From assembly GCA_027604685.1 (NCBI GenBank), contig JADHYX010000029.1, positions 25,509 to 89,508 of the forward strand: a DNA stretch of 64,000 nucleotides. The letters run 5' to 3'. This DNA is from Lobulomyces angularis. Lineage: Eukaryota; Chytridiomycota; Chytridiomycetes; Lobulomycetales; Lobulomycetaceae. A program made the position numbers and the translations under genes. Each line of letters opens with the position of its first letter. Within the stretch, counting starts at the first letter, position 1. This document shows, in pieces, positions 45,337 to 58,611 of the stretch. The notes beneath the pieces are model-generated. The model was not told the DNA's origin, did no database searches, and saw only the letters and a list, made by a program, of their open reading frames with translations.

Positions 45337-48091
45337 TTAAAAAATTTTTTTGTAAGATTTTAATGCTTCCTCAGATAAAGTAGGTTTTGTCACAAGTAAT
45401 GCCATTTCGAAGTGTCTCATTTCCTAATGTAGAAATAAATATTAAAATAAAAAATTTAGTTGTACCACAACGTCTGCATTCAAGGACTCTCTTAAAGCAT
45501 ACATAGCCGCTTCCCTACACAGTCCTTCAAGGTTTGCACCAGTATAAGCTACAGTATTTTTTGCAAGATATTTTAAATTTACATCATCTTTTAATGCCAT
45601 TCCTGTTGTGTGAATTTTCAAAATACTTAATCGAGATTTTTCATCTGGAGGTGGAACAAATAGCACCTTATCAAATCTTCCTGGTCTCATCAGTGCTAAA
45701 TTGAAAAATAAAAAAAAATAAATTATAAAAAACATTTGTCCAAACCAGCATCTATCATATCAGGGCGATTAGTCGCACCGACAACTAAGACACCATCAGA
45801 ATTTTCAATTCCATCCATTTCATTAAGTAACGTTGATAGGATTCTTTCAGAAACTGATATTCCACCTTTTCCTCCATCTAAGCTCCTCTTTCCTACCAAG
45901 GCATCTATTTCATCAAAGAAGATTATCGATGGAAATGCTTCTCTCGCCCTTTGAAACGTAGATCGAACTAAATTTGAATAAAAATCAAAATTTGAAAATC
46001 TACAATTCAAAAATTATTACTCAGTTTCTCTGATTCACCAACGAAGGGGCTAAATAATTGTGCTCCATTTATAGACTAAACACTGTTAAAAAAAAATTGT
46101 AAAATTCATATACCAAAAAAGTAGCTCCAGAAGTTTGGGCTATTATCCTAACTAAGGTAGTTTTGGAGCATCCAGGAGGGCCATACTTTTATTAAAGATG
46201 AATGAATTTATACTATCGTTTCTTACCAAAAGTAGACCTCTAGGGGACGTTAAACCTAGGCGTTCAAATGTAGTCTTGTATTTTAGAGGCCACTCAACCA
46301 TCTGCTTCAGTTTTAGTTTAACTTCTTCAAGGCCGCCGACGTTGGACCATGATAAATTGTTTGACAGCTCTTTTGTTAACGCTAAAGCATGACGCTGCAA
46401 GGATGGAGTAATAGCTTTCATGGCATTCTTAAAATCGTTGGTTGTTGTACATAATTCTCTAAAAATACGTTCAGGGTTAATAAGTTACTATATTTCATAC
46501 GTTTGTTCATCTTTATTTCTCTGCATCGCAAGTAAAGTAGCTTCACGACACAATGCGACCAAATCAGCTCCAACATACCCTTCAGAAAAAAATTATTAAA
46601 AAAAAATTATGATTATTTTACCATTAGTCAACACTGAAATAACTTCAAAATCAAAATTATTTTCCAGCCTCATTTTTTTACTTAGTTGTTGAATAATCTT
46701 TTTTCTATTGTCTACAGAGGGCGGGTCTATTGCGATTTCTTTATCAAACCTACAGCTCCACTTAACAAAATTTTTAAATTTATTCATTATCACCTTCCCG
46801 GCCTACGAAGAGCAATATCAATGGAGTTAGGTCTGTTGGTAGCTGCTATTATCACAAGTTTGGCTTCCTCTTGCAAAACGTTATCCATTAATACTAATAG
46901 CTGCGCAACAACTCTGGATTCGTGCTGAGAAGTGTTTGCCCGTTGTGGTGCTAAAGCGTCAATTTCGTCAATGAAGAGAATGCAACCATTGCCCAATCGC
47001 GCCACCTTTCTTGCCGCCTCAAACTTTTTAGTCAACTTTTCTTCAGATTCACCGAGGTTGGAGCCGTACACTTCTGGACCATCAATTTTAACCATTCCAA
47101 TTTTACATTTTTGTGCAATCGTTGAAACTAAGAAAGTTTTTCCTACTCCAGGTGGTCCGTACAGCAAAAAGCCTTATAACTCTTAGCATTAATTTAAAAT
47201 ATAAATACTTCGTTACCTTTGAGACATTCAATATTCATTTCTTGCAGTAAATTATAGTGTAGTAGTGGATATGAAACTGCTTCAAATAGTAAATTAAAGG
47301 CCTCTTCCAAACCTGGTAAACTAAAACTTAAATTGCACATTGCATTTTCTAGTTCATATTGGGTATTATTGGGTATATCTGAATCTTTTTCAACCTAAAA
47401 AAAATCAGAAAGATGATTCATTTTATAAATACTTTATAAATTTCAATCTGCGTTAGCTGGTCTACAATACAATCCTTATTTTGTGGAATTGTTTCAACAA
47501 CCTTAATTAAGTTTATTATAAAAACATGAAGCTAGCCATAGAAATTACCTTAACATCAATTTTTCTTAATCCAAGATCTATACGAATAGTGCAATCTTTC
47601 CGAAAAGCTAGTCCGCAAAGTTGATACACTGAATTCTGCAAAGAACAACCTCTTAAAAACTAGATACAAAATAAATGAAATATAATTACTTGTAACTCGC
47701 GATCTACTTTAACAGAAAATTCATCGCATGATATGAAAACTTTTGTAAAGCTTGTAATTTTGTTTGGTAACGGTTTTATAACAACTACATATCAAAACAT
47801 TACTTCTGAAAGCGTAAATCATTTGATACCGTTAGCTCCACCAATTTGGAGATCTTTTAATTCGTTTCTAAATACTTCTCTTCTAATTATATCTTCAGCT
47901 TGAACAAATGGATCTAAATTACTCGGTTCGTTTTTGGTAAAAGGCCAAGCTCTACAGTAGAGCACTTCAGTTTCAGTAATTAAATTAACCCATTGATTAA
48001 TTAATACATTTTGATTTTTGAAGTAATGATTGGGAATTCTGCATCTGCTTGTATCCTTATCCTCTGGAACACTAAATTTCAAAATTCTCAT
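45337..48091 (-). CDS. AFG2B (SPATA5L1)-type tandem AAA ATPase
   Basis: Two AAA modules of the Cdc48/AFG2 class. The N-domain begins MRILKFSVPEDKDTSRCRIP and contains ETEVLYCRAWPF, like the N-domain of animal SPATA5L1. D1: LLYGPPGVGKTFLVSTIAQK, CILFIDEIDALAPQR, LVIIAATNRPNSIDIALRR. D2: YGPPGCSKTTLVRIIAQTSG, GAQLFSPFVGESEK, SIIFFDEIDALVGKRS, VVGATNRPDMIDA and RPGRFDKVLFVPPPDEKSRL. The GCSKTTLVR Walker A, the FSPFVG motif and the C-terminal EMRHFEMALLVTKPTLS match AFG2B better than AFG2A or Cdc48. In animals AFG2A-AFG2B with CINP and C1orf109 frees maturation factors such as RSL24D1 from pre-60S. About 730 residues across many short introns. It shares a 103-bp divergent promoter with NAE1. Confidence 0.85.
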
Positions 48092-48194
48092 CGTTTATAG
48101 AAATTGAATTCTTTTTTTTCTTTTTTTAACATTCAAAGATAACCCACTATCTATTGATATTGCTATCTTAAACGGTTTCAACTGAGTATACTTA
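48092..48194. promoter_or_regulatory. 103-bp divergent promoter AFG2B / NAE1
   Basis: The start codons of two divergent genes are 103 bp apart. The sequence is T-rich on the AFG2B side. No specific site is recognised. Confidence 0.5.
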
Positions 48195-50375
48195 ATGCAG
48201 CAACCAAACACTAAGACCCAAAGGTAAACGAATTAAAAACCATCATCCAATTCCGAAGTTAAAAGGTTAAATTTCTTACTGCATTCTTCCATATAAAGAT
48301 ATGATCGTCAATTAAGATTATGGCATAATCACGGACAACAAGCATTGGAGAATTCGAAGGTTTTATTAATAAATGGTTCCGCTACTGGAACGGAGATCTT
48401 AAAAAATTTAGTTCTTCCCGGAATTCAATCATTCACTGTCCTAGATGGGAATAAAGTCGCAAATGGTAAGTTATACTAAATTATCCTCTGTATACATATT
48501 CTTTTTGGAAACGTAGCGGACCTCGGAAATAATTTTTTTTTGACCAGAGAAAGTGTCGGCAAGTCTAGATCAAAGGAAGTAACAGATTTATTACGAGAAC
48601 TAAACAATGATGTTGAAGGAAACCATTTAGAGGAAGATCCAACAAATTTAATCAACAATGACTTAAACTTTTTTAAAAAGTTTACCATTGTTGTTGCATC
48701 TCAATTAATAGAAGTTGAATTATTAAAGTTAAGCGCTTTTTTATGGGAGAATAATATACCTTTAATAGTTGTTAGAACTTATGGGTTTATCGGGGTAAAA
48801 ATTTATTAGCAATTTTACAATTTTTATTCAACTTTCCAATGATATTTCACATTTACAAATATCTTTTTAACATTAGTATCTTCGGATTGCTGTTCCAGAA
48901 CATACTGTTGTCGAAACGCATCCAGAGCAAATTGTTGATCTGAGATTGGATTCTCCCTTTAAAGAATTATCTACTTTTGCAAATTCTTTTGATTTTTCAA
49001 CTATGACCAGCTTTGAATTAAGTCATGTTCCTTACGTAGTTTTGTTATTAAGAAGCTTAGGTGAATTTAGGCAACAGGTACGTTGTATTGTGTTAAGACT
49101 ATCCCCCTAAGTATCGATATTCTTATAATTTTAGTATGGGCATTTGCCTTCGAGTACTAATGAAAAAAATGAATTTAAAAATTTAATCAAACAGAAGATG
49201 TCGGGAGTTACTAGTGAAACTGAGAATTTTGATGAAGCTTTATCCAGTGCGTTTAGAACCTACAGTCCAACAAGTGTATATTATTTATTTTTAATGAAAA
49301 TTGTCAATTTTTTTTTTTAGATCTCTAAGAACACTCAATCAATTTTACAAGATGAAAAAATTTCTAATTTAAATCTGAAATCAACTAATTTTTGGATATT
49401 GGCAAAAGCATTGAAATCTTTCATAGAAAATGAAGGAAATGGTTTTTTACCAGTAGCTGGGACCCTACCAGACATGAAATCTGACACTACTTCTTATGTT
49501 GAACTCCAAACTATGTAACGCATTTATGTTTATTGTTGCTTACAATCTTTTCCGATAAAATAGTTACAAAAATAAAGCGAAGCAAGATGTCGCTAGTGTA
49601 AACAACTACCTCCTTGAAATTTTAAATAACCTGGGAAAACCAAAAGATTCCATTCCTTTAGAAGAAGTAGAGAGATTTTGCAAAAATGCAAATTTCTTAA
49701 GAGTTATAAAATATCGTTCTTTAAATGTAACGTATAATAGAACTTTTGAAATTAATTACTTTTTTATTTTTCAAGGATGAATATTTAAATGCAAGCACCA
49801 CTTTAGGTTTTACAACTAATGACATTTTGCATTTAACTGTTCTTAAAAAAAAAAAATTTTTTTATAAAGGAAAGCTGCTTGAAGATTTAAACAGCAACGT
49901 TGTATTTTTTGTTTTAATAAGAGCAGTAGATAGCTTTTGGGAAAAATATCGTCGTTATCCAGGTATTCCGTTTTTTTTGTAATAATTCAAAACTCACACT
50001 CTCTCAGGGGTTCACAATAGCGAAGTTGACGCTGATATTCCATTACTGAAGCGGTGTACACAGAACTTGTTACAAGGTTGGGGGGTTAATCCAGGGTTAA
50101 TACAAGATGATCATATTCATTGCATGTATCTTAAATTTGTCAGGGAACTATTGATTTTTATATTGTTAGGGTGAGAGCTGGTGCTTGTGAAATGCATAAT
50201 ATGGCCGCAATACAGGGAGGAATCGTTGCTCAAGAAATTATTAAGATTTTAACAGGTTTTTCAGCTTATTATTGTTAAGTACCTGATCTTTTTCTTTTTA
50301 GGACAATACATACCTTTAGATAATAGTTTTATTTTTAATGGCATGAATTCTACTAGTACCACTTTTAGAATATAA
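48195..50375 (+). CDS. ULA1: NEDD8-activating enzyme E1 regulatory subunit (NAE1/ULA1)
   Basis: Partner of UBA3 in activating NEDD8/Rub1, needed for cullin modification and so for SCF ligases such as one built with the F-box protein nearby. A short first exon (MQQPNTKTQ) splices to [20 protein letters not shown], the invariant E1 start. [20 protein letters not shown] then [11 protein letters not shown] and [18 protein letters not shown] follow, then the [20 protein letters not shown] and [17 protein letters not shown] parts. No catalytic cysteine domain is expected in this subunit. The end has [20 protein letters not shown] and [17 protein letters not shown]. About 530 residues and around ten introns. 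The start was chosen because position 48195 is the only upstream ATG that splices in frame onto RYDRQLRLW. Confidence 0.92.
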
Positions 50376-50641
50376 TGGAAGCAATTTAAAATACTTTCAA
50401 TCTTTCTTTACTCCATTCAGTCACTATAGAATTGAAATGTATTTTTTAGTTTCCATTTTTCATAATTTTGATTTCATAAATATACTCCTCCATTAAGCTT
50501 AGCAATTTCTTTATTTATTTACTTTAATTTGCTGCTATATCGAATCAATAAGCAAAGTTATTGAAAGTGAAGGGTTTTAACGGAATTAACTTTGTTTAGA
50601 TCACAATTTACTCTTACCTTAAAAACTAAATAAAAATTGCA

Positions 50642-51756
50642 ATGCCTAAAGCACCTTCAGCAAAAAAAAAATCTTCCCTCTCTGACGAAGGTAAGCCTGG
50701 AAGTAAATCAAAAAAGTTTCATAATTTTTTTGTAAACTCTTTTAGATGCTAAAGAAATGGTTTTAAAGTATCTCATAAAAACTAATCGACCTTACTCCTC
50801 TATAGATAGTAAGGAACTTTTAAATTTTTTTTTATACTTTTAAAAATGTTATTAAAGTTATAAACAATTTAAAGGGTGAAATATCAAAAACTGTTATGAC
50901 AAAAGTATTGAATAAATTAACAGATTCAGGTTAAATAAAATGCCATGCTCAAAAATGTTTAATTTATTTTTTATTTTTTGCTTATTAGGCGACGTTCACT
51001 CAAAAGCTTATGGAAAAACTTTAGTTTATGTAGCGAAGCAAGATAATGTCCCTACACCACCTTTAGAGGAGTTAAACCAAATGGATCAAGATGTAATAAC
51101 GATTAAGAATGAGATTAACGAGTTAAAAGAAAAGGTTAATTAAAAAAAAATTCTCAAATCTGTACTAACTTCAAAGAAACGTACAGCATAAATGTCTAGA
51201 TCATTGTAATTAAAAATTAAAAATTTCTGGTTTTTACCTAAACTTATGTGAAACTTATTATTAGCGGTAAAAAAACTGAAGTGCTCCATGACGGACTCAG
51301 AAATTGATGAAAAAATAATATCACTAGAGAAAGAGGTAATTTAAATTGAATTAGGTTTAAAAATAAGTTCTAATTATTGGGTGTGATAATTATATTTACT
51401 AATTTGGCATCTAGAACGCAAAATTGGAAGAGCACTTGATGCTGTTAAAAAGTGGAACAAAAAAGATAACTACTGAAGATAAGAAAAGGATAGATGATTT
51501 ATATGTTAAAATGTACAATTTTTGGAAATCTAGAAAAAAGATGGTATATTTATTACTATCAAATTTATTGATATTTTAAGTACAAAAATATTTGGGATCA
51601 AATTATTGAAAATATTCCAATGAAGCCTGGTGAATTGATGGTATATAATGCTATTTATTCAATTTTATAAATATTTTTTTATTTCTTAAGGAAGAACTTG
51701 GTATAGAAACAGACGAGATGGTTGGACAAGATATTAATGCGGAAATTTCTCATTAA
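50642..51756 (+). CDS. HOP2: HOP2/PSMC3IP meiotic recombination co-factor
   Basis: With Mnd1, stimulates Dmc1/Rad51 strand exchange in meiosis. The winged-helix N-terminus reads DAKEMVLKYLIKTNRPYSSI, then NNLKGEISKTVMTKVLNKLT and GDVHSKAYGKTLVYVAKQ. A leucine-zipper coiled coil follows (MDQDVITIKNEINELKEKV; EIDEKIISLEKENAKLEEHL). The C-terminal part is KKRIDDLYVKMYNFWKSRKK, FKDIWDQIIENIPMKPGELM and EELGIETDE, all typical. About 210 residues, as in animals. Around seven introns, many for so small a gene. Together with the RIM4-like gene it argues for an active or recent sexual cycle. Confidence 0.9.
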
Positions 51757-52737
51757 AAAGATTCAAATTTTTTTTTTTTCTCATCGACACGGCTTTTCTT
51801 TTTTATTTATTATGCCACAAAATAAGAATTATCTTCATTTTAACAAAAAAAAACCGCGAATAATTGTAACATGTTAGTTATTTCATTGGATTTTTTTGTT
51901 ATGAGAAAGTTTTTCTTTAGCAAGTAAGTTTTTTTTTAAAATATAGTCATGCAGCTTTTAATAGCAATTTTCAAATAAATATATTTTTTTATTTAAAAAA
52001 CTATAAGCGAAAGTAGTAAAGGGATTTTTTAGTTTATTTAATAGGTTATCGCACCTGATGGATAGTGTGTGTAGCTCGCTTTACCATTAATAGCTCCAAT
52101 AGGATTCAATTGTTTACACCAAAAAGTATAATAGACAGTGATTTTTTCCATCTAAAGGTTTGGTGAAAATGAACTTTCGCTTTTTTCATAGTCAGTTCAT
52201 GAATTTCTCCCACTTTCGTCATCAAGAACTTGTCAAATGCCTAACTGGCCTTTTGTCTATGCTTGCCTTAATTGTCTGTTTTAAAAATACACCTCTAAAT
52301 CATCATCAATTTACATTATTTTCAGTATTAGTTCCTTTAGGATTATAGTGGCAAAAATAGTACGTTTTTTGTGAGTATAACGAATATAATTTTTGTTAAA
52401 TTAACAAATTCAGGTTTTTTTTCCTTGCATTGAAAGTATATATTAGGATGGGTATCAGTTTTAAAAAATTGGTAACAAGGATAAAAGTCAATAATGGGTA
52501 ATTTTTTATTTAAATTATTTGCATATCTGATTTTCGGATAGATAAATACAATAAAGAAGAAAATTTTATAATAAGAAAAAAATTTTTTTTTACTTTAAAA
52601 TTTAAAATATTCTGAAGAATTTAGTGAGTATTAAAGCAAAAAGTGAATCTTAAAATTATTTCTTCCTGTGAATCATTGCATCTCTACTTGCCCCAACTCC
52701 AATCCATTCGACTATTAAAATGTTTAATTTAAAAAAA
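51757..52737. other. Convergent intergenic region HOP2 / ADSS
   Basis: About 980 bp, long for a convergent spacer here. A patch at about 52050-52350 is less AT-rich and contains a 59-codon plus frame from the ATG at 52169 (MNFRFFHSQFMNFSHFRHQE...) with one hydrophobic segment (CLTGLLSMLALIVCF). No family is recognised and no flanking exons are evident, so it is left as a possible small gene only. Confidence 0.3.
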
Positions 52738-54437
<1,700 letters not shown>

Positions 54438-54652
54438 TCTTAAACTTAGATCTGAATAACTTTTTGAAAGTAAAAGGCTAAGCCGACAAAGTTTAGATGT
54501 ATACTCTAAAGTTTTTACTGTTAAATTCAACGAAATTTATTAGCTTTTAGTTCTTACATTCAAACTGTGAACTTAAAAAATTTTTTTTTATTACCGCAAA
54601 AATTACACCGTGAATGATTATTTCTCATCATTTTTCAGGAAAATAAAAAAAA
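54438..54652. promoter_or_regulatory. Divergent promoter ADE12 / TIM21
   Basis: A 215-bp spacer between divergent start codons. Part of it (to 54530) is the possible N-terminal extension of the synthetase. No motif is recognised. Confidence 0.4.
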
Positions 54653-55625
54653 ATGAAAATCTTTTACACACAGCTAAATCAATGCTTGCATCAATGCAAA
54701 ATGCAACCTATTCGATCTCAAATAATTTTTAGTACCCAGTAAGTGTTTCTGAACTACCACAATGTCTTCAATTTGCAAGTTTTTTTTAAACAAGCCAACA
54801 AACTTAATTTAATATTTTTAATTAGATCATACATGCGAAGAAAAGATGTGATACCTATTGTTTGGCGCTGTTATTCTACAGAAGAAAACTTAAAGAAGAA
54901 AAAATCTTCTTTGTTGGCTGCTGATGAAATGGAGTGGAAAGATATGACAAAAGGTCAAAAATTAGTTCAATCAGGTATTTTGAATCTTTAAGTTTAGTTA
55001 ATGACATTATTTAAATATAGGAAAAATGTTTGGATACAGTTGGGTAATTGTTGTTGGAGTTGGTTTAATATCTGTAGCTAGTTACTTTGTCATTGTAGGC
55101 ATATGAAACTCAAAAAAAAATTTTTTTTGTTAACATTACTTTACATCATCGCATAGGATGAAATTTTAAATACAAGGCGAGATAATAAAATTTATGAAAA
55201 AACACTGCAGTACTGTAAAGCTTCTGATGAATTAATATACTTAATTGGGGAACCAATAAAAGGTTTCAATTTTAAATTCTTGATCTTGTATAAATTTATA
55301 AAAATATTTAGGGCCTACAGAACTGGAAGATTGGAACAGTAGAGGAAACAGACGAAGCATTAAGTCATATCCAATAGAAGATAGTGAATGCAGATTTCAG
55401 AGATTCTCTGTTCAAGGTTCATCCCGAACTGCGAGGATAACGAGTGAAACATATAATTGTTCGGAATCTGAGGATGGACTAGAATTTATGGTATTGTATG
55501 CCGATGTTGCTGGAAAAAAGCGTTTGTTTTTGGTGGATAATAGAGTTCGTGGACCACCAAAGAAGAGAGGTTGGGGGTTAGGCCTAATAAAGCCAAAAAG
55601 AGGAGGTATTTCTGCTGCAGTTTAA
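54653..55625 (+). CDS. TIM21: Mitochondrial import translocase subunit Tim21
   Basis: Inner-membrane subunit of TIM23 that touches Tom22 and respiratory complexes. The basic N-terminus (MKIFYTQLNQCLHQCKMQPI, then FSTQSYMRRKD) acts as presequence. After KDMTKGQKLVQSGKMFGYS comes one TM helix (WVIVVGVGLISVASYFVI). The intermembrane-space domain has NKIYEKTLQYCKASDELIYL, IGEPIKGP, RFQRFSVQGSSRTARI and GLEFMVLYADVAGKKRLFLV, the typical Tim21 fold core. A basic KKRGWGLGLIKPKRGG tail closes it. Four or five short introns; about 240 residues. Confidence 0.9.
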
Positions 55626-55819
55626 AAAAAAAAAATTATTTAATTTATTGTAATAATATTTTTTATTTTCACATTATTGTATTTTACTTATATATATAAT
55701 ATCAACATTAAATTTTAGAAGTGAAAGTAGCAATCACTTTTAAAAAAAAAAATAAAATCACGAAAAAAAAAAAAAAATAGTTGGTGTAAAATATTGTTAC
55801 TTGTAAAAATTTGCAAACT

Positions 55820-57756
55820 ATGCATATAAACATAACAAAAGTTATACTTATTTTGTATTATTTAATTGATATCCATTCTGCTCAGGATGAACCAGATGTA
55901 ATAGTAATTGGGGCTGGTAAATTGTAGTTTAAAATAACTTAAAACTATTAAAAATGTAAAATTTATCATTACATTCATGTTTTTTTTAATCAAGGTGTCG
56001 CAGGTATTGCAGCTGCTCAAACCTTAATCCAGGCAGGAAAGTCTGTACTGATTTTGGAGGCAAGGAATAGAGTTGGAGGAAGAATTTTTACTGATACCAG
56101 TCTAGGATTTCAAGTAGATTTAGGTTTTATTATATATTTTTTTTTTGTTACCAATTCTGCAACTGATAGGCGCTTCAATATTAGAAGGAAAAACTAAAGA
56201 GAATCCAATAACTACTTTAATAAAAAGGTATGACGTCCAAACAAAGGATGTAGATTACCGTTCATTTAAGCTTTTTGGACCTAAAATTTCTAAAGTAGTT
56301 TTAGACTTTACTGAATTTATAAACCAAGATGGAGAAGAAAATTTGTTTGACTCGGATAAATGCTTAACTCAAACTAATGCAATAATTAGGAATGCTAGTG
56401 TGAATTTTCCATTGAACAAAAATGATGTCAACTTGACTTATACAATACAACAACTTTTAAAAGACCACTCTGAGGAAGAGTACTTTCCATCTGAATGGTG
56501 CTTTAAACTTGCATTAAATATGTTTACTGCTACAAAATTTGGTAATGATAAATGGATATTAATGGAAAATTTATTTTAATCCGTTAGGTTCTTCCCCTGA
56601 TATGTTAAGTACTAAATACATCAGCAGAGAAAGTCATCATTATGAAACTTTGGACGATAGTGGAAATCGTATTGTCGCTGCGTAATTAAGAAAGTCATAT
56701 AAGTAAATATAACCAAATGATTTTTGATTAGGGATCAATCTTTTCCTAATGGGTTTAGCGAATCTTTTGAAAAGGCAGCTGTTGGAATGAATATCATGTT
56801 CGACTCTCAAGTAAAATCCATTTCATACAACGTTGAACAAGTAAATATAACTTGCATATTATCTTAACTTCAAAAATACAGTCTCTTGTGAAAGTTGAGA
56901 CCACTGCCAATATAAGTTTTTCCTCAACTAAGCTAATATTAACAGTTCCATTAGGAATATTGAAATTAGATTCAATCAAATTTTCACCTCCTTTAAGCAA
57001 TGCAAAATTAGATGCCATACAAAAAATTGGCTGGGGTAATTTAATGAAAGTATTTTTAGAGTTTGATGCAACCGAAAATCCTTTGCCTGCAGAGAATGCT
57101 GGTAAAATTTGTTTACAACATATAATATTAATTCAATGAATCAGGCGGTTATTTTATACCAAGCGAAGACAAAGCCATCTCTCCAGGTCCATATTAGTAA
57201 GAAATATTAGAAATTTATTTAAATTTTTTGTTTAGCTGGATAAACGCAGGGAATTTTTTAATCAATAAAACAGGTTTAATTGCCTTTATACCGGGTGACC
57301 TCTCAGTTCTCTGGGAATCAAAAACAGATAAAGAAATTGGCTCTCTAGTTATGTATAATTTACGACAGTCATTTCCGAATGTACCTGCGTATAAAAACAT
57401 TTTGATTTCAAGATGGAGCCAAGATCCCTTCACACAAGGTAGTTTTTCATCATGCCATGTTGGAGGAAATGAGCATTTTAGGGCAATACTAGGAAGACCA
57501 GTTGGAAATGTTTTATACTTTGCCGGTGAGCATGTTTCTGTAGATTTTCCTGCAACTGTTCGTATGTGCAGTTCTATTATTATAATTTTCTCTTACTTTT
57601 TGTTTTACTTTAGACGGCGCATGGAATTCAGGCGTTGATGCTGCAACCAGAATACTACACAATGCCTTCGAATACCAGAGTGGATGTTCGAGCATTAATA
57701 GGTTCCGCTGGATTTCTATTTTAGCAACCTTATTATATACTACTATTTTACTTTAA
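55820..57756 (+). CDS. Secretory flavin amine oxidase, polyamine-oxidase-like, possible GPI anchor
   Basis: FAD enzyme of the polyamine oxidase / LSD1 superfamily. The start (MHINITKVILILYYLIDIHS) is a signal peptide. The Rossmann motif PDVIVIGAGVAGIAAAQTL and the EARNRVGGRIFTD motif bind FAD. The substrate domain includes SSTKLILTVPLGILKLDSI, SPPLSNAKLDAIQKIGWGN and RWSQDPFTQGSFSS. The C-terminal FAD motif is VLYFAGEHVSVDFPATVHGA, then WNSGVDAATRIL. After SGCSSIN comes a hydrophobic C-terminal tail (WISILATLLYTTILL) with nothing polar behind it, which fits a GPI-attachment signal. The lysine expected in the catalytic strand region is not obvious by eye. Around nine introns. Substrate (spermine, spermidine or other) cannot be set from sequence alone. 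Confidence 0.82.
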
Positions 57757-58494
57757 ATTTTTTTTTAAATTAGAAATAAATTTAAACGTTTTAAGTAGGA
57801 ATCCAATAAAATAAAATTTAGAATTTCAATGCTAATCGTTGGGAAATATTCTTTTTCTTAATTATTGTAATGTATATAATTACTCCAAATTTTTTTTACA
57901 ATTCAAACTTAAGTTTTCTTTGTTGAAAAAATAACATGCAAGTAGTATAAAGAAAAAAGTTTAAATAATTCCAGAAGTGAAGTTTTTTTTGGCATTTTAC
58001 AATTATTTCAATTAAAGAAAACAAAACTATGAGTGGATATTTTTACAATTTAGTAAGTTAGTTACAATCAACTTAAAAAACATAGTATACGTTAATAAAC
58101 TTTAAAGCAGAACTAATTAATTGTTTTTCTGCTAATAAACTTTCATGATTGTTATCAAGTAGCTATTAATTAGAAAAATTTTGTTGAAATTATAACTCAT
58201 CTTTTTTGGATTTAAAACTAACAGATGGTATTAAGTCAAGAAAAACACAGAAGAAAAAGTTTTTAAATTTTAAGAAAAAAAAATAATTTGAATGTACAAA
58301 TTATGCATTGTAAAATAGTAAAATTCTTCTAATGATAAATTACACTCCACACCTCTAATTAAATAACATTAATTTCCAGCTAATTTGCTAATACAAACCG
58401 TATCATATGGAAAAAACTACATTATGCAAAAAACTAAGGCAAAAACAGTATTATTTTTATTTTAATTTTTTTATTTTTTATCATATTTTATTTT
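57757..58494. other. Intergenic region downstream of the amine oxidase
   Basis: About 740 bp of AT-rich sequence with no open frame of note on either strand. I searched the minus strand here by eye for the next exon of the PP2C gene (a MEDAH motif) and found none. Confidence 0.45.
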
Positions 58495-58611
58495 TTAATA
58501 GTATTTACTTATTCTCCATCCTTGCATTGAACTTGAGGCATAGATTAATCTATCATCACTTCCTTCTTCAGATTGTTTTGTAGTTATAGGCTCTGACAAT
58601 GTTTGTCCCAT
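58495..58611 (-). pseudogene. Orphan first exon of a PP2C-type protein phosphatase
   Basis: A 38-codon frame starts MGQTLSEPITTKQSEEGSDD and goes on to RLIYASSSMQGWRISKYY before TAA. This is the well-known N-terminus of Ptc2/Ptc3-type PP2C enzymes (MGQTLSEPVT...SMQGWR.SMEDAH). A splice donor-like AATAA|GTAAAT falls exactly where the MEDAH-encoding exon should be joined. No second exon exists on this strand before the amine oxidase gene, which ends 740 bp away on the other strand. It is therefore a gene fragment, a promoter capture, a start used with a distant exon, or an assembly artefact. The identity of the peptide is clear; its status is not. Confidence 0.7.

Noticed and set aside
52160..52348. 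Small plus-strand frame with one hydrophobic segment in the HOP2/ADE12 spacer
   Set aside because: Too short, no known family, no supporting exon structure; noted only in the intergenic entry.
57757..58494. Remaining exons of the PP2C phosphatase
   Set aside because: No MEDAH, DGHGG or other PP2C motif could be found on the minus strand in this interval.
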